Assembly (NCBI GenBank): GCA_016169945.1
Contig: JADLSH010000218.1
Span: 1,178,001-1,242,000 of the forward strand
Source: Trachythela sp. YZ-2020
Taxonomy: Eukaryota > Cnidaria > Anthozoa > Malacalcyonacea > Clavulariidae
Length of the DNA stretch: 64,000 nt
Direction: 5' to 3'
In this document: positions 35,352-46,200 of the stretch, piece by piece
Layout: each line of letters opens with the position of its first letter
How positions within the stretch are numbered: the first letter of the stretch is position 1
Notes under the pieces: generated by a model
Told to the model about the DNA's origin: nothing
The model's input: only the letters and a program-made list of their open reading frames with translations
Databases searched by the model: none
Made by a program: the position numbers and the translations under genes

Positions 35352-35940
35352 ACAATACAGTAATTTCTTAGAACAGTGGTGTCAGTTTTGCATTTTAACC
35401 ATATTATTAGCTATTGCACAGAACTTCCCCATTTAGATCAAATGAATTAGTCACAAGTTGTGATATAGGTACAAATATAATCGGCCTTTTTTACATGGCT
35501 ATAAGGTTGTATTCCACTACAACCGTATCGTAGCAAAACGTGGCATATTTATTTGTTTCCTGAACGCTCCGGTAGAACTAAGGACTTCGACACAAAAGAA
35601 AATGCTGCGGTACGTTACGATTCGTTTGAAATGGAAAACGACCTTAAGGCGGCGCACTCATTTAATTGCAAGGGCTACAGCTGCACTAATATATCTTTAA
35701 GTGGAACAAAATAATACGAGCAATGTGAACAATATATCTTCTGTCTTCTCGACCAACTTGATGTATCTTAATAGAACTGCAATAACACTGTAATAGTAAT
35801 TTTAATAACATTTAACTGTAATAGCAAACTGTATTGGTTTAAATTTGTAACGAATTGTTCGTGAATGTAATGCAATTTTAGGTATATCTGTTACAGCACG
35901 CGTATATACACGTTTGCTAACACAAAATATTCCTTATTTC
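35352..35940 (+). other. asparaginase 3' UTR and flank
   Basis: Follows the asparaginase stop. It contains AATAAT-like signals but no clear AATAAA close to the stop, so the 3' end cannot be placed. Confidence 0.4.
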
Positions 35941-36090
35941 CATCAATCAATCAATCAATTTATTTTACCACCATTACCAAAAAATAAAGAAAAAAATATT
36001 TACAACAAATTCCATAACATTAGTTAATAATAGTGGCAAGGAAGCTTAAAAATAAACCATAAGGCTTATATAAATTTAAGCTTCCTTATT
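35941..36090 (-). mobile_element. LINE 3' end with (ATTG)n tail
   Basis: ATCAATCAATCAATCAATTT (minus strand: tandem ATTG after AATAA) resembles the tail of the LINE at 9983. Only about 150 bp of 3' UTR remain. Confidence 0.5.
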
Positions 36091-36116
36091 CATTTCAGGG
36101 GGGAATATTTTATAAA

Positions 36117-36255
36117 TTAATGACCCAAGCTTTTGATATAAAACCATATTTATCAAAACACAATTCAAACAAAACATATTTTGTGGGAGAAGGGGTTCTG
36201 GGGTGTGAAGACTCACATTATGACAAACATCATCCCAACTCACGTCACACCTTAA
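36117..36255. repeat. direct repeat, copy 1, ending in an empty TTAA site
   Basis: Nearly identical to 37214-37368 (both start AATGACCCAAGCTTTTGATA and end CGTCACACCTTAA). Here TTAA is followed directly by GCTGAACTGA; in copy 2 an 880 bp element lies between. Confidence 0.75.
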
Positions 36256-36540
36256 GCTGAACTGAATGCTCTGACCATAAAGCAGAGCCTTGCCAGGGGT
36301 AGCTATTCTCTGACGATCCTGAACCAAGAACACTTGGACAGTCCTTAACCTGACCATGGGGAATGAAACCCCTATGGACAGTCCTTAATAACCTGACCCA
36401 GGGCGCTAGACCGATATGGGCAGTCCTTGACCTGACCAAGGGGCAATAATGAATAAACCCCTATATGGAGAGTCCTTAATTGTGTATATGTGTGACGTAT
36501 ATTGAGTCTATGGACCTGAAGTTGACATTTTGGCGACTTC
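36256..36540. repeat. inverted repeat arm, left
   Basis: Reverse complement of about 38335-38632, with shared blocks GACAGTCCTTAACCTGACCA, CAGAGCCTTGCCAGGGGTAG and GAGTCTATGGACCTGAAGTT. The arms are 280-300 bp with indels and enclose the direct repeat and the TTAA element. Confidence 0.75.
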
Positions 36541-37213
36541 AACCCGAACCACAAATTTATTAACCAAATAACAAAATAGTGTGCGACCGAAAACGTTGCT
36601 TTTTAACTATGTACATACTAAAGTAAAGGCATTATCTAGCAGCAACATTGCTTGTGTCTCTTTCCAAAATGTCCTGTCTCGAGTCCTTGATCCAGTATAT
36701 GGTGTTGAAGACAGTTGATAATAGCTGCTTCCATTTGTATATAATAGCTATTATTTCCATAATATATTAACTACCAATATTATATCGATGAATTTGCAAT
36801 TTTGAACATATTCAAGGTAACTCTAACTTAGAGCAAACGTCAGGCTGAATAGCCAAAGAGGTGGGTGGGTGGGAAATTATTTCAATAACTTGAGTAAGCG
36901 AAGCGCTCAGTATAAATGATATGATCTTGTTAGCATCCTGCAAGTTATGCATTAATTAACTTGTAGTATATTGCGCATTATGATTGGTCAATTTGTTAGT
37001 AGGAAGCGTTACCATGAAATATGAAGGGCTGCCCACGTGAAAGCATGCCCAATCATGAAAATGATATTTGAACTATCTGTCAATAAGTAAAACTAAACAA
37101 TGTGTTCCTTGAGGCCTGGACGGAAGGAATCACCGCTTTTGAAACAGAAACTTATCCGATATGTTGCTTAACATACTAGCTTCAACGCGTTGTCTCATTA
37201 ACTTAAATTTATA

Positions 37214-37368
37214 TTGTCTATAAATTTGCTTTAATGACCCAAGCTTTTGATATAAAACCATATTTATCAAAACACAATTCAAACAAAACATATTTTGTGG
37301 GAGAAGGGGTTCTGGGGTGTGAAGACTCATATTATGACAAACATCATCCTTACCACGTCACACCTTAA
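37214..37368. repeat. direct repeat, copy 2
   Basis: Second copy of 36117-36255, with its right end occupied by the TTAA element. Confidence 0.75.
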
Positions 37369-38248
37369 AGTGCTTATATCACAAAAAATAATTTTTGATA
37401 TTTAATAGAGGACAAAAAGTTAGTTCATAAGTTCCTTTACAGTTTTTGGTTTTCGCTTTTCGTTTGTGAGATAAACGACTTTAAACATGGCAAAATGGGC
37501 TATTTTTGAAAAAAAGTCACGGGCAGGAAAAGGACAGGAAAAGGCCTGGCGCGACACTTGTGTGACGTAGCTTAAGGGACGGAAGCTTTTCTTTTACTGT
37601 GTTGACTTGTATATTATTGCTTCATCAGGAAGGCAAAACATAATTTTACTGAGTTGAAAAAGGAATTGCTTTGCCATTTTAAAGTGATGACCAGATCACA
37701 GCCCAGCAGAGACCCAGTATGAGTATGGACTGTACTGTGTGGCTGAAATTTCGTGGCGATTATTACAATAACGCACGGCACAAGCGTGACAACTCTGCGT
37801 GCGTCTATGGTTTGCTTTAATATAATATAATATTATAGAGTATTTGATCTCTAGTCTAGTCTTCTTTTATTTCTTGTGTTTGAGAAATTTAAATTTTCAA
37901 GAATGGAAAACAGCCTTGGTATGGCTACGTTTTCCATTATAGCTCTTCAGTGGTGGATTTATCTCACATTTCCAATTCCAGAACCGATAGCGCTTCAGAC
38001 TGCTCAACTGACAAGCTCGCAAAGAGCCAAAGACCTGTAAGTCAATACATATAGCGCGCCGTAAACAAGTTCCTTAAGTTACGTCACACAGGCTCGTTCC
38101 AGACTCTTGGTCGATTTGCGAAAATCACCATTTAAATGCATATACCTCGCAAACGAAAATCGAAAATTAAAAACTGTAAAATAACTTATTAACTAACTTT
38201 TTGTTCGCTATTAAATATCAAAAATTATTTTTTGTGATATAAGCACTT
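37369..38248. mobile_element. TTAA-target DNA element (880 bp), non-autonomous
   Basis: Ends AGTGCTTATATCACAAAAAA and TTTTTTGTGATATAAGCACT with inverted repeats extending over about 200 bp (including GTGTGACGTAGCTTAAG and CTTAAGTTACGTCACAC). TTAA flanks both sides (37365-37368, 38249-38252). The end sequence is unlike the GGTGGCTCC family, so this is a second TTAA family. No ORF. Confidence 0.8.
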
Positions 38249-38334
38249 TAAGCTGAACTGATGACAATTCTTAATTTTGAAAAATGGGGAGAGGGTCTCT
38301 ATGGGGAATACACATTCTGTGTATTTGTGGGGTT

Positions 38335-38632
38335 GACGTCTCCAAAATGTTAACTTCAGGTCCATAGACTCAATATACGTCACACATATACCATATAATT
38401 AAGGACTGTCCATATAGGGGTTACGTTTATTCATTATTGCCCCTTGGTCAGGTTAAGGACTGCCCATATGGATCTAGCTCCCTGGGTCAGATTATTAAGG
38501 ACTGTTCATAGAGGTTTCATTCCCCTTGGTCAGGTTAAGGACTGTCCAAGTGTTTCTTTGTTCAAGGTCGTCAGGGAATAGCTACCCCTGGCAAGGCTCT
38601 GCTTTATGGTCAGAGCATTCAGTTCAGTTATG
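38335..38632. repeat. inverted repeat arm, right
   Basis: Partner of 36256-36540; ends GGTCAGAGCATTCAGTTCAG. Confidence 0.75.
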
Positions 38633-38652
38633 TATTTAGCCTTATTGTTACA

Positions 38653-38943
38653 GTGGCTGATCTGAGCATTACGATCACTCATATTACAGCTGGAATGTCA
38701 GGGAGGCCAGGAAAAACCTACGATACAGGAAACCTGGATGGGGCCAAGACAATTAACCTGCAGCTTCCCCACAAAGCTTCTACCTTACAAGTTCTCGATT
38801 GGAGTGTTGATAACACGACAATTAACAGAGCTGACTATCAAGGCATACGTCTGGTGTATACTCCATTTAATTTAAATTATGTGCTATGTCCCTTGCCAAA
38901 TAAGGTCGAAACTGAACACCCTAAGATTATAGGGTGTATATAG
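38653..38943 (+). CDS. exon-like hypothetical ORF
   Basis: An ORF directly after a good acceptor (CTTATTGTTACAG, ending 38652). The first 60 codons have coding character (ITHITAGMSGRPGKTYDTGN, LQVLDWSVDNTTIN, RADYQG) and low AT. The tail after 38830 looks non-coding. I do not recognise the family. It sits beside the inverted repeat and could be a host exon or captured DNA. No start-site or donor evidence is convincing. Confidence 0.3.
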   Translation: MADLSITITHITAGMSGRPGKTYDTGNLDGAKTINLQLPHKASTLQVLDWSVDNTTINRADYQGIRLVYTPFNLNYVLCPLPNKVETEHPKIIGCI

Positions 38944-38949
38944 TGTGTG

Positions 38950-39673
38950 ATCAAGCTGCCGAGATTTTCCGGCCTCAAAACAATGATCGAACTTTGGACT
39001 CAAATACGTCAATCAAATATATTACCAGCTGCATGCGCATTAACAAAACAAGACATGCTAAATATATCTAGACAGTCATATACAGTCAACTCTCGTTATA
39101 GCGGACATGAATTTTTATGTTGGTTTAAGACTAAATATAACGCAATCAATTGAATTCGCCTGTATACTTACAATACCCAAGCTAAGCAATGGCAAATCCC
39201 CCCTTATGAGGTAATGGCAAAAAAATTGGTTCCTTTCATTTCGCTTTTTTTGCATTAGGTACATCAGTAGCATTAGGCTCGAAGCTGTGTCTGTGAAACA
39301 GGTACTACGTCAAAAAATTGACTATTTAACTCATATGAGAGGGAATACAAATCTTGTTCTAGCATAAAAATATTGGCGAATTTCATTAAAGCCATTATTA
39401 AAGCCATAATATAACCTTCTAACATTATAAATGCATAATTATTGCTTGAAAACGCATTCATCAAAGCTGAACGTAAAGCATACTACGAGCTGTGATTTTC
39501 GTGCTCGTCGAACGCATTAATAGTTCTCCCTCAATAAAACTCTTTGTGATCTACTAACCACAAACGTGTGTTGTTTCGCGAGTTTTGATCTACCATCGAT
39601 AGATCAGAATTATCACCCTAATAAGCGACTCAGCGTCCGCCCAGGAAGGCAGGTCACTTGAATTAACCTATTC
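38950..39673. other. AT-rich interval, nothing recognised
   Basis: Several short open frames without family resemblance; no inverted repeats noted. Confidence 0.3.
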
Positions 39674-40066
39674 CAGGGCCTTTTTTAAGAAATCGTTAGT
39701 GGGGGGGGGGGCATCATCGAAGGCCATCATGGAAAGGGGACGTAACAAGTAGGTGGTGTAGTACAGGTGTGGGAAGGTGAAGGGGGTCTGGGGAAATTCC
39801 CCCAGAAAATATTTGTATTCTTGAATCTCTGTGTCTTGATTTCCTGCATTTTCAGGGACAATTTTTGATGTATCCCATCTAAACGGAGCCAGTTTTGTTG
39901 TGAGAATACCATAACTTTCCTCTAAACTCAGTTTTTCGCCTTTTTTGCTTATACTTTGGACAAAAGGGACCTTCACTGGGGGAGGCCAAAATAGCTTACT
40001 GGGGGGGCCAACATGGGGGCTGGGGGGGCTTTGGCCCCTCCAGTACATTAGTTAAAAAAGGCCCTG
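39674..40066. mobile_element. hAT-type MITE (393 bp)
   Basis: Ends CAGGGCCTTTTTTAAGAAAT and TTAGTTAAAAAAGGCCCTG, with diverged flanks ACCTATTC and TTTTATTC in place of a perfect 8 bp duplication. Internal G-runs resemble other hAT MITEs in the window. Confidence 0.65.
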
Positions 40067-40429
40067 TTTTATTCAGCCCAAATAAGGGAATCGTTTGTTT
40101 GTCTAGTATAAATTTGCATAGTGCTTGCGTCAAGAGGACATCGCATCTCACGGGGCAGGTAGTTGCTTAGCACGAACATCAGTACAGTCGACAACATGCT
40201 CTAGCTGACGCAAGCAACGTGCGCATAAGCTTAAGTGCGAATATGAACGCATTCGCATATGACTAATGATGAAACCGCAGCACATACAGACGCGTGCTCA
40301 AAATCATCGTGACAAACAAAAATCGCACAAATCGAGATACACGTCAAGAATAGTGGGCTGCTCGCTCGCGCTCGCAGCAATTAATAGTAATTCAACACGT
40401 AAATGTCTTTAAATGTCTTTATAAATTAA

Positions 40430-42100
40430 TTTTATCACACAATTTACTTATTTAACAAATGGTTTTTTAGTTTTTTCTTAAAAGCGGTAAAGGAAGTTGT
40501 GATAGTTATATCAGTAGGTAATGAATTAAAAAAAATTGGTCCCTGGGATCTTATTGCAAATTGTCAAATGTTCGTTCTACACAACGGCGTTCTAATGGCC
40601 ATTGCATTAATAATAATATTTTAAAAAGAAATACAATGGATTTACAAAATTAAATAGTGCTATGATTACAATTAAAAAAATATTTACTATATATGATAGG
40701 TAAACTTAAGATTGTGTAAAAAGGTTCAAAATCAGTTTCATAAAATTACTTGGTTACAGCATCGCGACATAAACGAGTTTTTGTGTCTTTCTGTTTTGGA
40801 AGAGATTTGGTACTCTTTAAAACCTCCGCGCAAACCATACGGATTGACTATCTTTTCTGGCAGAAGCTTGTGACATGGATGGTCTGGGTCTCTACATATC
40901 CGTTCAAACTCACGATTATCTTCTAAGGTTGGTAGGGAGTCATTTCTCAAACCTAATATTCTTAGGCTTCTCAATTGTACCTTTTCCACTTCACTTTGCA
41001 AATATCCCGGTAGGCCACACCAGACTGGACTAGCATACTCTAGGATAGGTCTAATCTGTGAGATGTAGGTAGTAAGACCAACCTCTGCAGGCAGATGAGC
41101 TTTTTTACACTGCCTCAAATGGTAAAGTCTTTTGTTTGCTTTACGCGTGATTTGCTCAATATGTTCGTTCCATTTCATGTTATTTTGACACCAAACACCA
41201 AGTAGTTTAAAAGTTTTTACTCTTTCAATAACAGCATCTCCTATTTGGATTGGAGGTGGTTCTTGAACAGAATTTGTAAAGCATATCCACATGTCTTTAG
41301 TTTTCTTAGAGTTTAGTTCCATTTTGTTTGTTTCAGCCCACTTACACACACAGTCTATTGCGACTTGCATTGAGCTGTATGTATCTTGTCCGACTAGTTG
41401 GTCCTGAGTGCAATCATCAGCGTATTTATCCGTATCTATATTCAGATTATCAGGGATCGAGTCTTCCAAATCATTTATATGTACATTAAAAAGTGCTGGC
41501 CCTGAGCCCTGAGCCCTGTGGAACGCCACAAGGGCAACTGGCAGTTGACGATAAGATTCCGCTTAAATTTACCTGTTGAGTTTTTCCCGTGAGAAAACTT
41601 CTAATCCATAACCATAGTGATTTGTTAATGTTCATATGCGCAAGTTTTTCAAGTAAAATGTTGTGGTTCACTAGGTCGAAGGCCTTCCGGAAATCTAGAA
41701 AAACAGCATGAACGCCTTTTCTACCAGTTAGAGAGTTGTCTGTAGCATTGTACCATTTTTGAGTCATAGATATTAAGGCATTCCTTGCATTATAAGAATG
41801 AATTTGATTATTTAGTTGGAATATACTAAATTCTAATTGCACGCTTTTGCAGTAAATTTATACGGCGAAGATTATGTTGATAAGTCGAAGCCCAAACTAT
41901 ATTACAATATTCAATATACGGATAAACAATTGAATAGTATAATGTCAATAAGGATTTTTGAAGTAGATACAAATTCGCTTTTGAAATTATTCCTGTACAC
42001 GTTTCCCTGCTATATGGGAAATGTGTGATTTCCAAGATAATTCCTCATCCAATATCACACCTAAAAATACAGTTTCTTTCACTTGCCAATGGTCACTTCC
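40430..42100 (-). pseudogene. L2-type LINE remnant split by another LINE
   Basis: Minus-strand pieces of one L2-like ORF2 flank a second LINE: upstream (42100-41838) ELSWKSHISHIAGK and SIVYPYIEYCNIVWASTYQ, downstream (about 40600-40440) PLCRTNI, FAIRSQGPIFFNSLPTDITI and FKKKLKNHLLNK, the usual C-terminus. The gap of about 1.2 kb is filled by the element at 40700-41837. Confidence 0.65.
40700..41837 (-). pseudogene. LINE reverse transcriptase (YADD type), inserted in an L2 LINE
   Basis: Two minus frames (41842-41486 and 41529-40738) carry AVFLDFRKAFDLVNHNILL, the GVPQGSGL box, the catalytic YADD (DTDKYADDCTQ), KTFKLLGVWCQNNMKWNEHI and a thumb region to a stop at 40738. The frame break at about 41510 coincides with a tandem duplication of GAGCCCT. 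The 5' half (endonuclease) is missing. It is a different family from the FADD and YVDD LINEs in this window. Confidence 0.8.
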
Positions 42101-42307
42101 ATGCATTGGTCACCCTTTTCTTCGAAAGCTCTCGCAGTATAATAGCACTCTACATTATTCCCCTAGTTACTGAGCGTTTGCAGCAATTGCTCGAACACCA
42201 TATCCAGTATACTGTTGAATCGTTTTCATTCGTACGATTTGGAAATTATTTCGTAATTTTAAGAATGGAATAGATCGAAAGGTTTGTCCAATAGTTCGAT
42301 TAGTAGA

Positions 42308-42430
42308 ATATTTAACAGTTATTCTACGACCTCGAGTCGTATATGAGCTGATTGCCGACGAGGCGCGATAGCGCCGAGTTGGCTATCAGTCATATACGAC
42401 GAGAGTGAGTAGAATAACTGTTTTATTATA
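42308..42430. repeat. terminal hairpin, left (Crypton region)
   Basis: AACAGTTATTCTACGACCTC at the left pairs with GAGTGAGTAGAATAACTGTT; the centre is GAGGCGCGATAGCGCCGAG. The same hairpin, inverted, occurs at 44364-44480. Confidence 0.7.
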
Positions 42431-42781
42431 TACACAAGCTCTGGATATGAACAGAACAGTTTCTATAAATAGACAGAAGATTGAAATAAATTGACTTAAT
42501 TTAATTTTCTTGCACAACATCCGCCATGCGTACTGAAGCGAAAAGCTGAATAAATTATGTCACATGAGTACGGCGAAGGATGCAAACTTTGCTTTGGAAT
42601 TATTGAATGAACACTCAATAGTACGCGTTCTTTACCGATCGAAAAAATAATCGGAAAGTACGTAAGGACTAAAAAAATCAGTGGTAAATGTTCACATTGC
42701 AATTGTGAAAGTTAAACACAGGACTCTTGGTTGTGAAGCTGCTCGGCTGGTTGAAACGAATTGACTGATTGTTGACAACCG

Positions 42782-44140
42782 TCATCGACTGTTCGTTGTG
42801 TTTGGCGAAGGAAACTGAAGGAACAGCGGCTGAACTACTGGATTCTTCTCTATAACTCTGGTTCTTTTTATCTTAGTTTGTTTGGCCAACGATTGTAGAA
42901 GTTGTCGAGTCACTTGGGCTGATGTAGTGCTCAAAATCGAGGACATGACTTGCTGTTGACGTGCGGATGCCCGGTTGTTGTAAGACTCGATTGATGGATC
43001 GGATTTGTGGCCGGTTACCGACTTGATTAGACGGGTCTCAACGTTGGCATTGGCCAAAACCGTTACTGATGTTGCCCTGATCGAGTGATTCGTCAAAGGA
43101 GGTTCGATACCTGCTCTTTTGGTCATGACACGAAGCAAATTGCCAAGGGTTTTTTCACAAACAGGTGTGTTTGTATACCAGACCACGTCGTTGGCATCAA
43201 ACTTATTGGCTTTTACTCTTTCGGGCGTTGAAACAGGCTTTCACAGGCTGGATTAAGATGCTTCAAATAATTTTTGATTGTCTCGACAGGACAGATGCTA
43301 GATCCAGGGAGATTAAAGATTTTGCCATCAGACTCTTCTTCGGGATCATCGAGACCACCTTGATGATTTTTTGTGGCCAAAACAGAGCCAGCAACTTCGC
43401 GGTTGAGCTCAAAAAATGCTTTGCCATCTGGTGTTGACCTTAGAATGAGCATGTTTGGTTTTAGATTCCGTTGGTTTTCTAAGCCTCTTTTGCCGAAGTA
43501 GAAACTTAGGTAGAACCAAACTGTGCGAAAGAGTTGACGGGGTCTACGCTGTGTAATGGCCCCAATTGACCGGTACGGAAAAGGAATTGGATTTGCTCTT
43601 TTGAGATAGGTAGCTATCTTGCCTGACTTTCTATCTTGCCTGACTTTCTGAAGTCTTTGACCAAAGCATCAAGAACTGCGTTGGCCTCGGCAAAGGTAGG
43701 GTCACCAACTATGCTGAACCTTTGTTTGACGTTTTCTTTAAAAACCTTTCGATGGCGTCTCTTATAGCTTTCATTGTTGTTTTTTGGTAGTACGAGCCGT
43801 CCTTTTGCCTAGTCGACGTGTAAAACTGCTTTAAGCAGGAATTTAGCTTTGGTTTGGACATTTCTGTTATGTACTTGTCAAATATTTTTGAACTTGTGAA
43901 CCACTCTGGAAATAGAACCAAAGAAACGCTAAAATTTTATGTCGCTGTTTTGTAGTCAATATCAAATTTAAAGCGTCAGTTTTTAAAACTCAGTTTTTAA
44001 CCTACAGTCAAATACTTTTATTCCAAACTTTGGCGCTTTTTGAGTGCATTTAGGCGTACGTACTTTTTCAAGTAAAACTTGAATTTCCTCTTCATTTTAA
44101 TTGTCCAAATCTGTCAGCCATTTTTCTACTTTTCTCTACT
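42782..44140 (-). pseudogene. Crypton-like (DUF3504) tyrosine recombinase, broken
   Basis: Read on the minus strand from 44140: EEIQVLLEKV, then KYITEMSKPKLNSCLKQFYT, QKDGSYYQKTTMKAIRDAIE, LSFYFGKRGLENQRNLK, NLPGSSICPVETIKNYLKHL, and the recombinase end TNHSIRATSVTVLANANV, VTGHKSDPSIESYNNR. HSIRAT and GHKS supply the catalytic H-x-x-R and H; SYN holds the likely Tyr. These are hallmarks of DUF3504 proteins (Crypton transposons, and host KCTD1, QRICH1 and ZMYM relatives). At least four frame breaks, including a tandem AGAAAGTCAGGCAAGAT duplication at 43615-43650, make it a pseudogene. The absence of long target duplications is normal for Cryptons, but the flanking hairpins are not. Confidence 0.75.
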
Positions 44141-44328
44141 AGCAGGATATGAGCTATTATTATATACACAAGCTCTGGATATGAGGTATTCTGCAGTCTG
44201 ATTGGTTCTCTACTAGTTGGATATTAGCTCATATCCTGCTAGTAGAGAGAAGTAGAAAAATAGCTGCCAGATTTGGACAATTAAATGAAAAGGAAATTGA
44301 ACTTTTACTTGAAAAAAGTACGCCAAAA
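44053..44328. repeat. inverted repeat holding a mirrored piece of the recombinase N-terminus
   Basis: Arms of about 110 bp (GGCGTACGTACTTTTTCAAG ... ATATGAGCT and the complement AGCTCATATCCTGCTAG ... AAAAAAGTACGCC). The left arm is the recombinase start on the minus strand; the right arm encodes the same peptide on the plus strand (QLNEKEIELLLEKST). Confidence 0.75.
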
Positions 44329-44363
44329 TATTCTGTTCATATCCAGAGCTTGTGTATATAATA

Positions 44364-44480
44364 AAACAGTTATTCTACTCACTCTCGTCGTATATGACTG
44401 ATAGCCGACTGATCGGCGCTATCGCGCCTCGTCGGCTGTCAGCTCATATACGACTCGAGTTCGTAGAGTAACTGTTAAAT
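44364..44480. repeat. terminal hairpin, right (Crypton region)
   Basis: AACAGTTATTCTACTCACTC ... GAGTTCGTAGAGTAACTGTT, the inverted partner of the hairpin at 42308. The sequence ATATCCAGAGCTTGTGTATA beside it also recurs in inverted form at 42430-42455. Confidence 0.7.
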
Positions 44481-44547
44481 ATCCTGCTAGTTGAGAACCA
44501 ATAAGATTGCAGAATACCTCATATCCAGAGCTTGTATATATAATAAT

Positions 44548-44640
44548 ATGGATTATGCATCGGTCGTTATAGACGAATATTCCAGGTTCCTTGGGGTCGA
44601 ATTAACAACCTTAATATCTTCCTTAGTTCTTGAGATACTT
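44548..44640 (+). pseudogene. tiny Ty3/gypsy integrase scrap
   Basis: MDYASVVIDEYSRFLGVELT matches the DYVLVVIDEYSRF core of the integrase at 3168. Only about 30 codons survive. Confidence 0.5.
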
Positions 44641-44712
44641 TGACAGAAACAGTCCTAAATCAGCGAGCTGTTCGCCATCTTGGATTTTAGTGATATGCAT
44701 GCATGTCACAAG

Positions 44713-44976
44713 CAGTGAGCTCCATATATATTTGGGTGGTGACGTCCAGTGCCAATCCCTTTCTATTGTATTCGTCCGCGCGGTTTGCACAAGCCGGCAA
44801 GGGGTGTGCCAAAATTTCGTGTTTTTACTTCGATTTATTAAACTGAACTAATAACTTGATTAGTGATCGGATCTGTTAGAAAAAACTGTTTATTACCTTC
44901 CTGAGTTGGACGTCAATTGCTGTCATCTTGGCTGAGCATTAGAAGTTATTACTCCAGATATATATGGAGCTCACTG
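44713..44976. mobile_element. hAT-type MITE (264 bp), second copy
   Basis: Same ends as the element at 21761 (CAGTGAGCTCCATATATAT and ATATATATGGAGCTCACTG) and shared interior GACGTCCAGTGCCAATCCCT. An internal deletion makes it shorter; the 8 bp flanks are no longer identical. Confidence 0.75.
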
Positions 44977-45479
44977 GGTCACGAAAGTATTTTACCCAGA
45001 AAGCCAATGGTCATCATGAAGCCAAAATTATACTTTGGTCACTGTTTCAAATAACAAATAACAAATTAACTGACAACTTTTCAAACATTTACTAATTGCT
45101 ATTTGGTCACCTAGGAGTATTTTTATATGGCTAACCCTGCTTCTGACGTCACTAAACCACGGTTGATGAGATCGAAAATTAATCCAAAATGGCGGACAGC
45201 TAATTGTTTTCAGTCAAAATATTTCAAGAACTAAGCAAGATAGGAAAACTGGGTAAGGGGGACTTATATATATAACATTAATGGTTCTTTCAAGTGAGAT
45301 AAACTAAAGATATTGCCATATCTCTTTCCACCACACATTTCTGACCACACATTTCTGAATGGTCAGTAATACTTGCGACCAAATTTAACCCAGGCTAAAT
45401 ATATCTTTTCATTTTCGAAATATTGATGTTGGGTTGATATGTCAATCACATATTTCTGAATGGTCAGTAATACTTGGAG

Positions 45480-46200
45480 AGGTATGTATAACCATCAATA
45501 GAGATGAGATCTGTTGGGAAGTCAGAATCAAGTCTTGTTTCATTTAAACCTAAAACATGATCAAGTTCCTGTTCATACATGTATATTCTCATCAATATGC
45601 TTAACTAGGCTGGTAATATTAAGATTTGCTATTTTGAAGCCTCGAATCTTTGGAATTAAGCATGTTTGTTTGTTTGTACTCAAAATAACATCAGATTGGT
45701 TCGGAATGTAGGTTTTGTTTTCCATTGATTTGTTGCAACAGTTTTTCCAGTATTAAATCTGGAGTCAACATGGTGGCTTGGAGATAGAAAGGTATTTGTA
45801 TTGCTAGTATATTCTACGTTTAGTCAATTAGTCATGCATGCAATTAACTTCTTAGATATAGGAGAGACGTGCCTTTGGCACTTAAATGCAAGCCAGATGC
45901 ATTTAAATCAGTTTTGTTAATATTGTTATGTTAAATAAAACGCCATTTTCGGGTTGTACAGTTTTTGTAGTAGGTTATTGGTAGCTTCTATTTTACTATT
46001 TAGGCGATCGTCACTTCGAATAATTATACTAGAAATAATTACTTTAGCATTAGAAGTACGTTCAATATATTCACCTAATTTAATATTCTTACTTGCAATA
46101 TCCTCAGGTTCGTCTCTTGGGATGTCGTTTGTTCCTGCATGGATTATGATTTATTTCGGGTTCTTCCTTAATGTGGGTTTGACATTGTGATCCAAAGTTG
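45480..46200 (-). pseudogene. L2/CR1 LINE: ORF1 esterase end and ORF2 endonuclease start
   Basis: The minus strand encodes PKIIIHAGTNDIPRDEPEDI, LGEYIERTSNAKVIISSIIV and TDLNASGLHLSAKG, matching the SGNH/GDSL-like esterase found in ORF1 of CR1 and L2 LINEs (GTND block and the terminal GLH). Further on it reads KSQILILPA / IANLNITSLVKHIDE and HVLGLNETRLDSDFPTDLIS, the N-terminus of an APE endonuclease. The ORF1-ORF2 junction is therefore present, but both ends of the element are lost. Confidence 0.65.
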
